The position numbers and the translations under genes are program-made. A DNA stretch of 64,000 nt from an uncultured Dysosmobacter sp. GTDB lineage: Bacteria > Bacillota > Clostridia > Oscillospirales > Oscillospiraceae. Positions 1 to 7,556 of this stretch are shown here, in pieces. The stretch lies in the NCBI GenBank assembly GCA_934563745.1, contig CAKTHE010000001.1:124001-188000 (forward strand), written 5' to 3'. Position 1 is the first letter of the stretch. Each line of letters begins with the position of its first letter. The notes under the pieces were generated by a model. It did no database searches and had not been told where the DNA came from. It saw only the letters and a program-made list of their open reading frames with translations.

Positions 1-558
1 CGCGGCGGCTGCTCTCGCGGCCTGTGCGGCTCTGCTCAGGGTTGCAGGACCACCGTTTCCGGTCGGGTTTGCGAAGCTGGGGTCGGGCTTTTCAGCGCGG
101 AAGGAATCGGGGTCTTTCTCGCGCATGGCCTTAATACGATCATCAAAGCCGACGAGCTTGCCGTCTTTCAGCTCGCAGCGAGTAGCCATGAAGTCAGCGC
201 AAGCTGCGGCCTTTGCGCCCTTAGAGGTAAACTCGATCTTGCCGTCATTGAAGGCGGTCTCGAGGGCGTCGGCATAATCGCGGTCGGCGATCTGCTTTTG
301 ATACTTGGCGGTCTCGTCGTTGTACTTCGTCTGCAGGTCGGTAAGCTGTTGCTTGACCTTCTCAGCATCTTCCGCGCCGGCTTTCAGGGTCTCGAGGTCC
401 TTGTCACGGTCGGAGAGCTGCTGCTGCAGGGTGGCCGTCTCGGCTTTCGCGTCTTCGGCTGCCTTCTTGTGCTTTTCAATGTCGCGACCATTGATAGCAA
501 GCACTTTGTCGGCCTGCTCGTCTGTCAGGCCCAGAGCGGTGAGTTCGTCCTTTTTCAT
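1..558 (-). CDS. Phage scaffold/minor structural protein (GP20-like), partial
   Basis: The reading frame is open from an ATG at 558 to the window edge (186 codons, no stop), so the C-terminus is missing. An AAAGGAAA ribosome site lies a few bases upstream. The product starts MKKDELTALGLTDEQADKVL, followed by a long Lys/Glu/Gln-rich predicted coiled coil (about residues 30-110) and an Ala-rich tail. This matches the phage minor structural GP20/scaffold family, whose members help assemble the capsid shell. Its place just after the portal and minor capsid genes, with the major capsid gene expected next off the left edge, fits that role. Family assignment is by recognition only. Confidence 0.72.
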   Translation of the reverse strand, partial: MKKDELTALGLTDEQADKVLAINGRDIEKHKKAAEDAKAETATLQQQLSDRDKDLETLKAGAEDAEKVKQQLTDLQTKYNDETAKYQKQIADRDYADALETAFNDGKIEFTSKGAKAAACADFMATRCELKDGKLVGFDDRIKAMREKDPDSFRAEKPDPSFANPTGNGGPATLSRAAQAARAAAA

Positions 559-647
559 ACTGTTTCCTTTCTTTGCGGTTAGGCTTTTTAGGTCGTTGCC
601 GTGACCTGCCGCCCCGTCCTCATAGGCTGACGGGTAGCCGATATTGC

Positions 648-686
648 GCGAGCTGCAGGAGTCGAACCTGCATAACCACGGCTCGC
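648..686 (-). other. tRNA-like minihelix (acceptor stem plus T-arm, no anticodon arm)
   Basis: Read on the minus strand this stretch starts GCGAGC and ends GCTCGC, a perfect 6-bp acceptor-like stem. Inside it is a perfect 5-bp T-stem (GCAGG/CCTGC) closing the canonical loop TTCGACT. Between the 5' acceptor strand and the T-arm are only about nine bases, including TGGTTA, which resembles a D-loop. The anticodon arm is absent. It could be a phage tRNA gene with an internal deletion, a structured element in the head-gene transcript, or a chance hit, although the T-arm is a full consensus match. Confidence 0.5.
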
Positions 687-695
687 ATATAAAAG

Positions 696-735
696 GAAGT
701 CATACGGAGCTCCACGATCGTCCGTATGACTTCCA
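696..735. other. Perfect 14-bp inverted repeat (hairpin)
   Basis: Arms GGAAGTCATACGGA and TCCGTATGACTTCC are perfect complements separated by 12 bases. The hairpin lies between the minor capsid and scaffold genes, directly 5' of the tRNA-like element in the leftward transcript. The leftward strand shows only TTTT after the stem, so it may be a weak terminator, a processing site or part of a structured leader. Confidence 0.55.
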
Positions 736-759
736 AATATTAGGAGTATAAACACCAGG

Positions 760-796
760 GCCCCAGGCAGAAAACTCGATACGGGTCACCTGGGGC
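760..796 (-). other. Hairpin after the minor capsid gene
   Basis: GCCCCAGG (760-767) and CCTGGGGC (789-796) form an 8-bp perfect stem around a 21-base loop. It sits 15 bases past the stop of the minor capsid gene. There is no following T-run, so it is more likely an RNA stability or attenuation element than a full terminator. Confidence 0.4.
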
Positions 797-811
797 TTGT
801 TTATGAGAGTT

Positions 812-1921
812 TTATCCGATCTGCTCACGAGAGGAGTCTCGCTTGAGACCGGTCTGCTTGATAAAATCGCGCTGTCGAGCCTGCCAGGCGCGGACTTTAG
901 CGCGAGCCTCGTCGGTAGACTGGCCTGCAGCCTTCATAGCGACCTCTTCGCGTTTCCATCGGCGAATACCTCGCTCGATATAACGTTGCTGCTGCAAAGC
1001 CTCGTACTCGGTCAACTGCTGGCCGTTGTAGGTAATATTCTTTGCGGAGTAGTCCTTAAGCTGGGCTTTCGAGTAGGTCCGAGGCGCGCCCTCGACGTAT
1101 GGGAAAAAGCTGTGATTGCAGTTCCAACCGCAAAGGCCGTCGCCGGTGCCGTACCCCGTAGCCTCCTCGAAGTTTTTGTACTTCGGGTGAGAGCCCTTGC
1201 GGCAGTAGATTTGTCCCTGCCACTCTTGATGACTCGGGCGAGCGCCGGCGTGAGCGGTTACTTCCACAAGATCAATGTCGAGCCCGTCCATGAGCGCGAG
1301 CTGCGACTTTGCGGCGGTCTGGTTGACGCCGGTGACGACCGCACGGCGAACAGCCGTTTCGATCGTGTCCACATGGCTTGAAGGATAAGTGATTGACTGG
1401 ACGCCGGTCCGTGCGAGGTCCTTAACCACATTTCTGATCGCGGTATTATAGTCAAACGCCCCTGACGTGACCTGCAGCCAGGCCCGATCAAGAGCGTCTT
1501 CAAATTGCTTTGCAGCCGTGTTCGCGGTCGTGCGAGTCAAGTTGCGGAAGATTCCGCTTGTCTGCCGAAGACCGCTTTGCAGCGCCTCGCGAACGCCGGC
1601 GACCGCAAGAGGGTCAACGTCGCCCATGCCTGCGGCCGCGTAGATTTTCGCGTCAGAGGTAAGCGCCTCGTCAACCGCCTGCGCCATGAGCTTTTTGAGC
1701 TCGGCTTGAGTCTTCCCCGTAAGAGCGGCGAGTTGCTGCTCGATCTCGGTCTCAAGCATACCCATCGCCCGAAGACGCTGGTGCTGATGCTGGACCGCGG
1801 GAATGTAGTAGTCATACTTCGCGATGCGTTCGGCCATATTCGCGAGAATGTCTTGCTCGATCTTTCCATAAAGCTCAACAAGAGCGTCCGGAGTAGCCGC
1901 CAGGTATTCAGGCGTCAGCAT
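812..1921 (-). CDS. Phage minor capsid protein 2 (Phage_min_cap2/MuF-like)
   Basis: A 369-residue protein of the phage minor capsid 2 family, a head-associated protein that sits next to the portal in SPP1/A118-like phages. The diagnostic segment is at about residues 224-236 (HAGARPSHQEWQG), followed by a Cys-containing stretch and then GDGLCGWNCNH. The N-terminal half is helical. Its ATG overlaps the portal stop codon (ATGA), implying translational coupling. It lacks a C-terminal toxin extension of the kind seen on some MuF proteins. Confidence 0.85.
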   Translation of the reverse strand: MLTPEYLAATPDALVELYGKIEQDILANMAERIAKYDYYIPAVQHQHQRLRAMGMLETEIEQQLAALTGKTQAELKKLMAQAVDEALTSDAKIYAAAGMGDVDPLAVAGVREALQSGLRQTSGIFRNLTRTTANTAAKQFEDALDRAWLQVTSGAFDYNTAIRNVVKDLARTGVQSITYPSSHVDTIETAVRRAVVTGVNQTAAKSQLALMDGLDIDLVEVTAHAGARPSHQEWQGQIYCRKGSHPKYKNFEEATGYGTGDGLCGWNCNHSFFPYVEGAPRTYSKAQLKDYSAKNITYNGQQLTEYEALQQQRYIERGIRRWKREEVAMKAAGQSTDEARAKVRAWQARQRDFIKQTGLKRDSSREQIG

Positions 1922-3318
1922 CAGCCGAGATTAAAGGGGTCCGCCGTAGACTCTACGGGGCACATGCTCTTTGCGACTTCTTCGGTCTCGTTGTACCATT
2001 TGACGCGGTACTCCCACTTCTGCATAAGGCCGTCACGAACGTCCTGGCGGTCGCGCTCGCGCAAGGCGTCCTTATCGGTGAGAATACTATCGTCAAAGTC
2101 GATATAGAGCGCATACTCTCCACGGGGCGCAAGGCCGTAGAGAGTGGCGTACACGTCAACGCCATAGACCGCGTTTTCGAGCGCAGCCTTGAAGCGATCT
2201 TCAAGAGCTTTGACTGTGTTGAACTTGCGAATCTTCGCGGACATGACCTCAGTCGCGGTCTTTTCCACAGTCGCGGGGTCGGAGAGATCGCCGTAAGCAA
2301 GGCCGGTATTGAACTCAATGCGGCGCAAGATCGCCTGCAAGCCCTCGTAGTAGCCTGCGTGCCGAAGTGCTGGGGAGAACTCCTTGAAGAAGTCGTCCGA
2401 GTCATACGGCATTTGAATGAAGAGCCGATCGCCGAGCAAGGGATTTGCCTTACTGCCAGGCAGCGAGCCAGAGATCGCCTCAGGGGTGCCGATGATCTTA
2501 CGCTCTGCACTTTCAAACTCATAGAGGAAGCGTGCCCACTGTTCATCGGCGTCGCGAATCAGGTCCTCAGTCGCGCCGCCATAAATGGAGACACCCAAGC
2601 TGGACGCGGTATCAATGTTGTTGCTGACAGGCGGCGTGAAGTAGCCGAAGAGCGGCTTTTCTACATTTTTGATCTGAACCTCTTCGGGAATGGCGGCCCA
2701 CTCGGGAACGCGGCCGAGCTCGACTTCGCTGCCTGTGATACCGTTCTCGTCAGAGGTAAAGGCCTTGTTGCGAATCGTATAGACACCGCTGGCGAAGTCA
2801 TGGTACTCGAGCTTGACGAAGTAGCTCTTATCGACCTTGACCGGCTGACTCTTGAACACGCCAGAAACGCAGCTATCCCCATCGTCAAAGCGAAGAGGGA
2901 TAAAGGACGCGGCGCTCGTACTGTCGATGAAGACGTTTCCACCCGAGACATACGGCTTGAAGGCCATGCCGCCGAGGGCCATGCAAAGCTCGATGCTGTT
3001 TTGCACGTTCGACTGGAAGCGCGTCAACTGCTCGTTGATAAAGTCGGCGCGAGGACCGCCGTCAGCCGTGATCGTCATTTCCGAAGAGACGACCTGCGCG
3101 AACTCCTTCGCGATCGCTCGCGGAAGGCCGAGAGGTTTGACCTCGTCGTCGGCCCACTCAGGCTTATCGACGTACATGCCGTACCACCGACTAATGGCGC
3201 GAGACATTTTATCGCTGACGAGCGGGTCCGCATCGAAGCTCTTATAAATCACGTTGGAAGGCACAAGCACATTTCTCGAAAATGCACCGAGCTTTCCCCA
3301 AAGGTTATTTAATGCCAT
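1921..3318 (-). CDS. Phage portal protein (SPP1 gp6-like/A118-type)
   Basis: A 465-residue portal protein, the usual size for the family. Portals form the dodecameric ring at one capsid vertex through which the terminase pumps DNA. Recognition rests on overall sequence character (N-terminal VYKSFDADPLVSDKMSRAI, a central beta-rich region and a C-terminal helical crown) and on gene order: large terminase, portal, minor capsid 2, scaffold. It overlaps the large terminase by 14 bp and the minor capsid gene by one base, so the head module is one coupled transcript. Confidence 0.88.
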   Translation of the reverse strand: MALNNLWGKLGAFSRNVLVPSNVIYKSFDADPLVSDKMSRAISRWYGMYVDKPEWADDEVKPLGLPRAIAKEFAQVVSSEMTITADGGPRADFINEQLTRFQSNVQNSIELCMALGGMAFKPYVSGGNVFIDSTSAASFIPLRFDDGDSCVSGVFKSQPVKVDKSYFVKLEYHDFASGVYTIRNKAFTSDENGITGSEVELGRVPEWAAIPEEVQIKNVEKPLFGYFTPPVSNNIDTASSLGVSIYGGATEDLIRDADEQWARFLYEFESAERKIIGTPEAISGSLPGSKANPLLGDRLFIQMPYDSDDFFKEFSPALRHAGYYEGLQAILRRIEFNTGLAYGDLSDPATVEKTATEVMSAKIRKFNTVKALEDRFKAALENAVYGVDVYATLYGLAPRGEYALYIDFDDSILTDKDALRERDRQDVRDGLMQKWEYRVKWYNETEEVAKSMCPVESTADPFNLG

Positions 3319-4534
3319 ACGCCCTCACCTCGCGTTTCATAATCGTGCGGACAAAATACCGCATTTGGTCCATGCTGTGGTCGTTCTCTTTAATCACGGC
3401 ATCGCTCGAAGCCTTCTCGTCCCACGCGTACGCGCCGAACTCAGCTTTCGTATTGACGCACGTCTTATTGAAATGGAGCAAGCCGGCTTGCAGCATTGTT
3501 CCAGTATCGCGAATACCGTCAAGCACGTCGTTCTTCGCGTTCTTGACGCTGAATTTGCCGTGCCGCCTGATTGTTTCCTTGAAGGAGGCGGCCGAAGGGT
3601 CAATGACGACTTGCTCGATCAGGTAGCCGTCTGCAAAGGCCTCAAGATCGGCATAATACTCTTCATCGGTCTTCTGCTTGCCCTTCTTGCGGCCGTCGTA
3701 GTAATACTCTTTCACCATGAAGGCCGAATTGCCATTTACGCGCCAGAGGCCGAAGACGCACGGGTTGAGTGTGCCGTAGTCGCAGCTAATGTAATAACGA
3801 CCGCGCGCGCCATCGTCATCGATCATGTGCCTTTCGGTGTTAAAGAAAGGATAAACAAGGCCCTCGGCCTTCGTCCACTTTCCGAGGATATACCGAGCAT
3901 AGAAAACACCCGTATACATGCCCTCGTAGCGTTGCTTGATCTTCTCGGAAAGACTGAGGTTGTCAGCCATCGTGAAATGCAGGTGAAGGACATTCCTGCG
4001 CTTGCACTCAAGCACCCATTCTTTATAGAACCAGTGCATGGGACCCTCGGGGTTGCAGTTAAACCAGAATTTGCTCCCTGCGACCGAGCATCGGGCGAGG
4101 GCCTGCTCGACGAAGGACCGCGGCATAAGCGCGACCTCGTCAAAAAGAACGCCAGCCAGGGTCATGCCCTGAACAAGCGTATAACTGGATTCGTCACGAC
4201 CTCCGAAGAGGTAGTAGGTATTGCTGCGGCCGCCGACCGAGATAATCAGCTTATTCTCTGCGCGTCGCTCGGTCACTTTGAAAAGCCCCTCAAGCCAGGA
4301 GGGAAAATGCACGATCACATTACGGCGCAAAGACTCGATCGTGCGGCCGCAAATGGCGAAACTCTCATTGTTGAAAGAGTACATGCTCCAAAGGATAAAG
4401 CCGACCGCCATTGAGACGGTCTTGCCCGATCGAATGGAGCCGTCGCAGAGAATGCCGTCATAGTCTGCAAACTCAGGTCTCTTCCACCACGTCAGCGTCA
4501 ACGTCTGCCGAGGACTGAATCTCTGGTATTTCAT
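3305..4534 (-). CDS. Phage terminase large subunit (PBSX/XtmB family)
   Basis: The motor-nuclease that packages phage DNA. The 409 residues show a Walker A motif GSIRSGKT (32-39), a Walker B strand VLFDEV with the catalytic Glu at about 133, a CNPEGP segment at about 160-165, and an RNase H-fold nuclease domain beginning CDYG with the metal-binding Asp at about 252 and a second acidic site IDPSAASF. All key motifs are intact, so the protein should be functional. It overlaps the small subunit gene by 62 bp. Confidence 0.92.
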   Translation of the reverse strand: MKYQRFSPRQTLTLTWWKRPEFADYDGILCDGSIRSGKTVSMAVGFILWSMYSFNNESFAICGRTIESLRRNVIVHFPSWLEGLFKVTERRAENKLIISVGGRSNTYYLFGGRDESSYTLVQGMTLAGVLFDEVALMPRSFVEQALARCSVAGSKFWFNCNPEGPMHWFYKEWVLECKRRNVLHLHFTMADNLSLSEKIKQRYEGMYTGVFYARYILGKWTKAEGLVYPFFNTERHMIDDDGARGRYYISCDYGTLNPCVFGLWRVNGNSAFMVKEYYYDGRKKGKQKTDEEYYADLEAFADGYLIEQVVIDPSAASFKETIRRHGKFSVKNAKNDVLDGIRDTGTMLQAGLLHFNKTCVNTKAEFGAYAWDEKASSDAVIKENDHSMDQMRYFVRTIMKREVRAYGIK

Positions 4535-5042
4535 TTAGATCGATTCCCCCCTCTGCAGCGCCGGCGATCGCCTCAAAGAGGTTATTCTTCTGCGTATCGC
4601 CCTCCGGATTCGTCCCATCAAAGAGACCGAGATATTTACCAAGCATCTCGAGAGCGCGAGCCTTATCGGCGAGTTTGACCTCTACGCCATACATACCCTC
4701 CTTGACAGAGGCGAGAGCTGCCAGCTTATCAGCGGCCACGTCGTCAGAGTCTTTAATGAGAACGCGGCCGCCCTGAATCGTCAAGAAGTCGGTAGCCTTT
4801 GCGAAGCCGATCGAAGCAAGTTCTTTCAGGACTCGCTCTCGCGTGATCTCAAGCTTTTCAGCCGCCGACTTTTGTCTTTTTTGGATTGCAGCTTGAATTT
4901 CGGGTTTCTTCAAATTTGAAACGCCGATCGAGTAAGCCGTCTTTTTGCTATATCCTGCACGGATTGCGGCTTGCGTCGCATTCAGGTCGACAAGGTATTC
5001 ATCGACAAACTTTTGCATCTTCGGAGTCATTTTGCCTGCCAC
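4473..5042 (-). CDS. Phage terminase small subunit (Terminase_2 family)
   Basis: The DNA-recognition partner of the large terminase. The N-terminus (KMTPKMQKFVDEYLVDLNAT, then QAAIRAGYSKKTAYSIG) is the typical helix-turn-helix start of this family. The C-terminus is acidic. I chose a GTG start at 5042 because GGAGG lies eight bases upstream; the ATG at 5030 is the alternative. The frame stays open further upstream to 5156, but that extension does not look like the family and would put the ribosome site inside the gene. Confidence 0.86.
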   Translation of the reverse strand: MAGKMTPKMQKFVDEYLVDLNATQAAIRAGYSKKTAYSIGVSNLKKPEIQAAIQKRQKSAAEKLEITRERVLKELASIGFAKATDFLTIQGGRVLIKDSDDVAADKLAALASVKEGMYGVEVKLADKARALEMLGKYLGLFDGTNPEGDTQKNNLFEAIAGAAEGGIDLNEIPEIQSSADVDADVVEET

Positions 5043-5169
5043 GCTCACCACCTCCAAACGCAGCAAAATGAAAAGAGCGACTGTTTCCAGCCGCTCTTCT
5101 TCAGGAGGAAGGACAATGGCCGTGCTCGCCAAAACCTTCATGCTATACGCTAACACAAATTCATAAGAA

Positions 5170-5619
5170 TTAACGCGCTTTTGCTGCCTCCTGTAATGCG
5201 AGTAGAGCTCTGCGGTGAAGCTCCTGGGTCCACCTGAACGTGTAGTTCATTCTGACGGCAATCTCCTCCCACCGCAAGTAGCTGAGATACCGAAGCTCGA
5301 GAACGGTTTTGAAGTTCAAGTCCGCAACAAGCTCCTTGATGATCTGAGAGGTCTGCCGCTCAAAATCGGCGATCTCCATGATTTCGTCCTTGATCTCTTC
5401 TTGCAGAGTCATAATCGCGACAACACAATTCTCGGTCTTGCTTGTAGGGTAACCGCCGCCGCTCGAAGCGTTCTCGGGATTCGCGGTAATAGACTCGGCG
5501 ATCTGCCGCCACTCCTCAATGCGTTTTTGCCTTGCGGCAATACGCTCCTTTGCGCGATAGCCACGATTGAGTACGACCATCGGGTCGTCAGATAGAGACT
5601 GTAAAACTTCTTCCGTCAT
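5170..5619 (-). CDS. Sigma-70 region 4-like phage late regulator (DUF1492)
   Basis: A 149-residue protein with a coiled N-terminal half and a C-terminal helix-turn-helix (LRYLSYLRWEEIAVRMNYTFRWTQELHRRAL). This resembles sigma factor region 4 and the ArpU/DUF1492 group encoded just before terminase genes in many Firmicute phages. Such proteins are thought to turn on late (packaging and structural) transcription. Its start overlaps the stop of the helicase gene, so it is expressed with the early genes, as expected for an early-to-late switch. Confidence 0.75.
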   Translation of the reverse strand: MTEEVLQSLSDDPMVVLNRGYRAKERIAARQKRIEEWRQIAESITANPENASSGGGYPTSKTENCVVAIMTLQEEIKDEIMEIADFERQTSQIIKELVADLNFKTVLELRYLSYLRWEEIAVRMNYTFRWTQELHRRALLALQEAAKAR

Positions 5620-6968
5620 GTTACCTCCTTGATTCTGGTCTTGACCGCCTCAAGCAAGGCGTTCTGGCCTGCCTCTTTGTTTCGTAAGACAATATCGTAA
5701 ATACGCTCATCGATCGTACCTTTTGCCATAAGCGTGTGAATGAGAACGGTCTCAGCTTGTCCGCGCCGGTGAAGGCGCTTATTCGCCTGCTGGAAAAACT
5801 CAAGGTTCCAAGTCGGGCTGTACCAAATCGCGATATGACCGCCGAATTGTAAATTAAGACCGTGACCGGCGCTTGCGGGGTTCGCGAGAAGAATCGGAAT
5901 CTCCTTAGCGTTCCAGCGCTTGACGACATTCTCCTCTTTTACATGAATGGCCTGAGGGTACCGTGCTTGCAGCCGATCAAGCTCGTGCTTATAGTTATAA
6001 AATACCAAAATAGGTTGACCGTTCGCCTCTTCGATAAGCTGGTCTAAGACCTCGAGCTTTTGGTCATGAACGATCTGAGCTTTGCCGTTCTCGTCGTAGA
6101 CCGCACCGCCTGCCAACTGCAAGAGCTTATTCGTCAAGATCGCGGCCGTTGCTGCGTCAACGTCTCCATCTGCAAAAGGCAGCAGCATAGTCCTTTCAAG
6201 TTGTTGGTACATAGCCGCCGCGTTTTCCGAGAGTTTGACCTCATGGGGAATCGTGAGCCGTTCAGGAAGGCCCGTCGTTTCCATGCTGATACAGAGATCG
6301 CTCAATTTCGCAAAGATCGCTTCACGGGCCCCGTCCTTCAAGTTCCAGTCATAAACGATTCCATTCGGCCCGCGTCTGCCAGGCGTGAAGTAGGTATCGC
6401 GATAAGCTGACAACGTTCGACCGAGCCGCGCGCCTTCGTCCAGGAGATAAACCTGGGACCAGAGATCGAGTAGGCCATTCGGAGCCGGTGTGCCTGTAAG
6501 GCCGACGATTCGATCGATATATTTTCGGACTTTCCGAAGAGCCCTAAAGCGCTGGGCCTTGCTGGACTTGAAGCTCGATAGCTCGTCGATCACAACCATA
6601 TCGAAAGGCCACTTCTTTTTGTAATAGTCGACGAGCCAGACGACATTTTCACGATTGACGATATAAAAATCGGCGTCAGTATGCAGCGCGTCAATTCGCT
6701 CCTGCGCCGTGCCGATAATCAGAGAATAAGTCAAGCCCTCAAGCTGGTCCCACTTTGCCAGCTCGTCGGGCCACGTCTCTCTCGCAGGAAGGAGCGGCGC
6801 GATCACGAGGACCTTGCTTGTCTCAAAATAGTCCCGCAGCAATTTCTCGCACGCCGAGAGTGTGATCGCCGTCTTGCCGAGACCCATATCGAGGAACAGC
6901 CCTGCGGCTTTATGCTCAAGGACAAACTTCTCGGCAAAAGCCTGATAGGGGTAAGGCGCGTATTTCAT
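5616..6968 (-). CDS. SNF2-family DNA helicase/ATPase
   Basis: A 450-residue superfamily 2 ATPase. Walker A is MGLGKTAI (about 28-35), the DEAD-like box is VIDELSSF (D128, E129), motif III is GLTGTPAPN, and motif VI is QANKRLHRRGQ with its arginine fingers. Phages of this type usually carry the gene between VRR-NUC and the sigma-like regulator, and it probably remodels or translocates on DNA during replication or recombination. It overlaps both neighbours by four bases. Confidence 0.88.
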   Translation of the reverse strand: MKYAPYPYQAFAEKFVLEHKAAGLFLDMGLGKTAITLSACEKLLRDYFETSKVLVIAPLLPARETWPDELAKWDQLEGLTYSLIIGTAQERIDALHTDADFYIVNRENVVWLVDYYKKKWPFDMVVIDELSSFKSSKAQRFRALRKVRKYIDRIVGLTGTPAPNGLLDLWSQVYLLDEGARLGRTLSAYRDTYFTPGRRGPNGIVYDWNLKDGAREAIFAKLSDLCISMETTGLPERLTIPHEVKLSENAAAMYQQLERTMLLPFADGDVDAATAAILTNKLLQLAGGAVYDENGKAQIVHDQKLEVLDQLIEEANGQPILVFYNYKHELDRLQARYPQAIHVKEENVVKRWNAKEIPILLANPASAGHGLNLQFGGHIAIWYSPTWNLEFFQQANKRLHRRGQAETVLIHTLMAKGTIDERIYDIVLRNKEAGQNALLEAVKTRIKEVT

Positions 6969-7255
6969 ACCGGCACCCCGATCTCAATAAGCCGCTGACG
7001 AAAGACTTCTGCATCGTCGATCAGCCAGACGTGACAGCCCAGCCCTTCCAAAATGCGAAAGACCTTCTTTTGCTGCTCGCTACGCCCGTCGTTCAAGCCT
7101 GGGCGCTTAAGCTCGACAAAAATGATATGGGGCCCAGGCAAAATACAGATTCGGTCAGGCACGCCCCGACGTCCAGGGCTTACCCACTTCCAAGCCACGC
7201 CCCCGAGGACCTCGACTTGTCGGCGGATATTCCTTTCAACTGTTGATTCTTTCAA
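6965..7255 (-). CDS. VRR-NUC domain nuclease
   Basis: A 96-residue stand-alone VRR-NUC (PD-(D/E)XK-like) nuclease. The family core is visible: an N-terminal E-x-x-(I/V)-R helix, GVPDRICIL giving the catalytic Asp, then FVELKRPG giving the E-x-K pair, and a Q in EQQKKV. Related phage proteins cleave branched DNA such as four-way junctions. It is the first gene leftward of the candidate replication origin and is coupled to the SNF2 helicase gene. Confidence 0.87.
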   Translation of the reverse strand: MKESTVERNIRRQVEVLGGVAWKWVSPGRRGVPDRICILPGPHIIFVELKRPGLNDGRSEQQKKVFRILEGLGCHVWLIDDAEVFRQRLIEIGVPV

Positions 7256-7265
7256 AGCTACCTCC

Positions 7266-7556
7266 TACAGCAGTTACAGCGAAAACAGCGCATTTTCTAT
7301 ATAGGGCATTGTAATTAAGGATTTATAGGTATATATGGATATATTTTCCTCTTATTTTTCTTAATTTTTTACCCTTATATAGAAAATTGTTTATTTTGCT
7401 GTAACTGCTGTTTTGCTTGCAATCACTGACTTTTTTGAACAGCAGTAATTTTTGGAAACTGCTGTAACTGCTGTAAGCTAAGACCGCCAAACTGCTGCGA
7501 CTCCGCTGTAAAAATCGGGGCGTTCTGCTGTAAAATCCTGAGGTTCTGCTGTTAAA
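7266..7556. repeat. Candidate phage replication origin: dyad plus CTGCTGTAA repeats
   Basis: This roughly 290-bp non-coding stretch has a large imperfect inverted repeat. The left arm (about 7266-7306: ACAGCAGTTACAGC, then ATTTTCTATATA) is mirrored by the right arm (about 7372-7411). Between them lie about 65 bp of nearly pure A+T. To the right are further copies of the unit CTGCTGTAA in the same or opposite orientation (around 7438, 7460, 7468, 7502, 7524 and 7545), running into the 3' end of the PrimPol/VirE gene. An AT-rich core flanked by iterons is typical of an origin; function is inferred. Confidence 0.6.

Noticed and set aside
797-1381. Long rightward frame opposite the minor capsid gene
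   Set aside because: It mirrors a strongly supported phage gene in antisense, has no ribosome site and gives an unrecognisable product.
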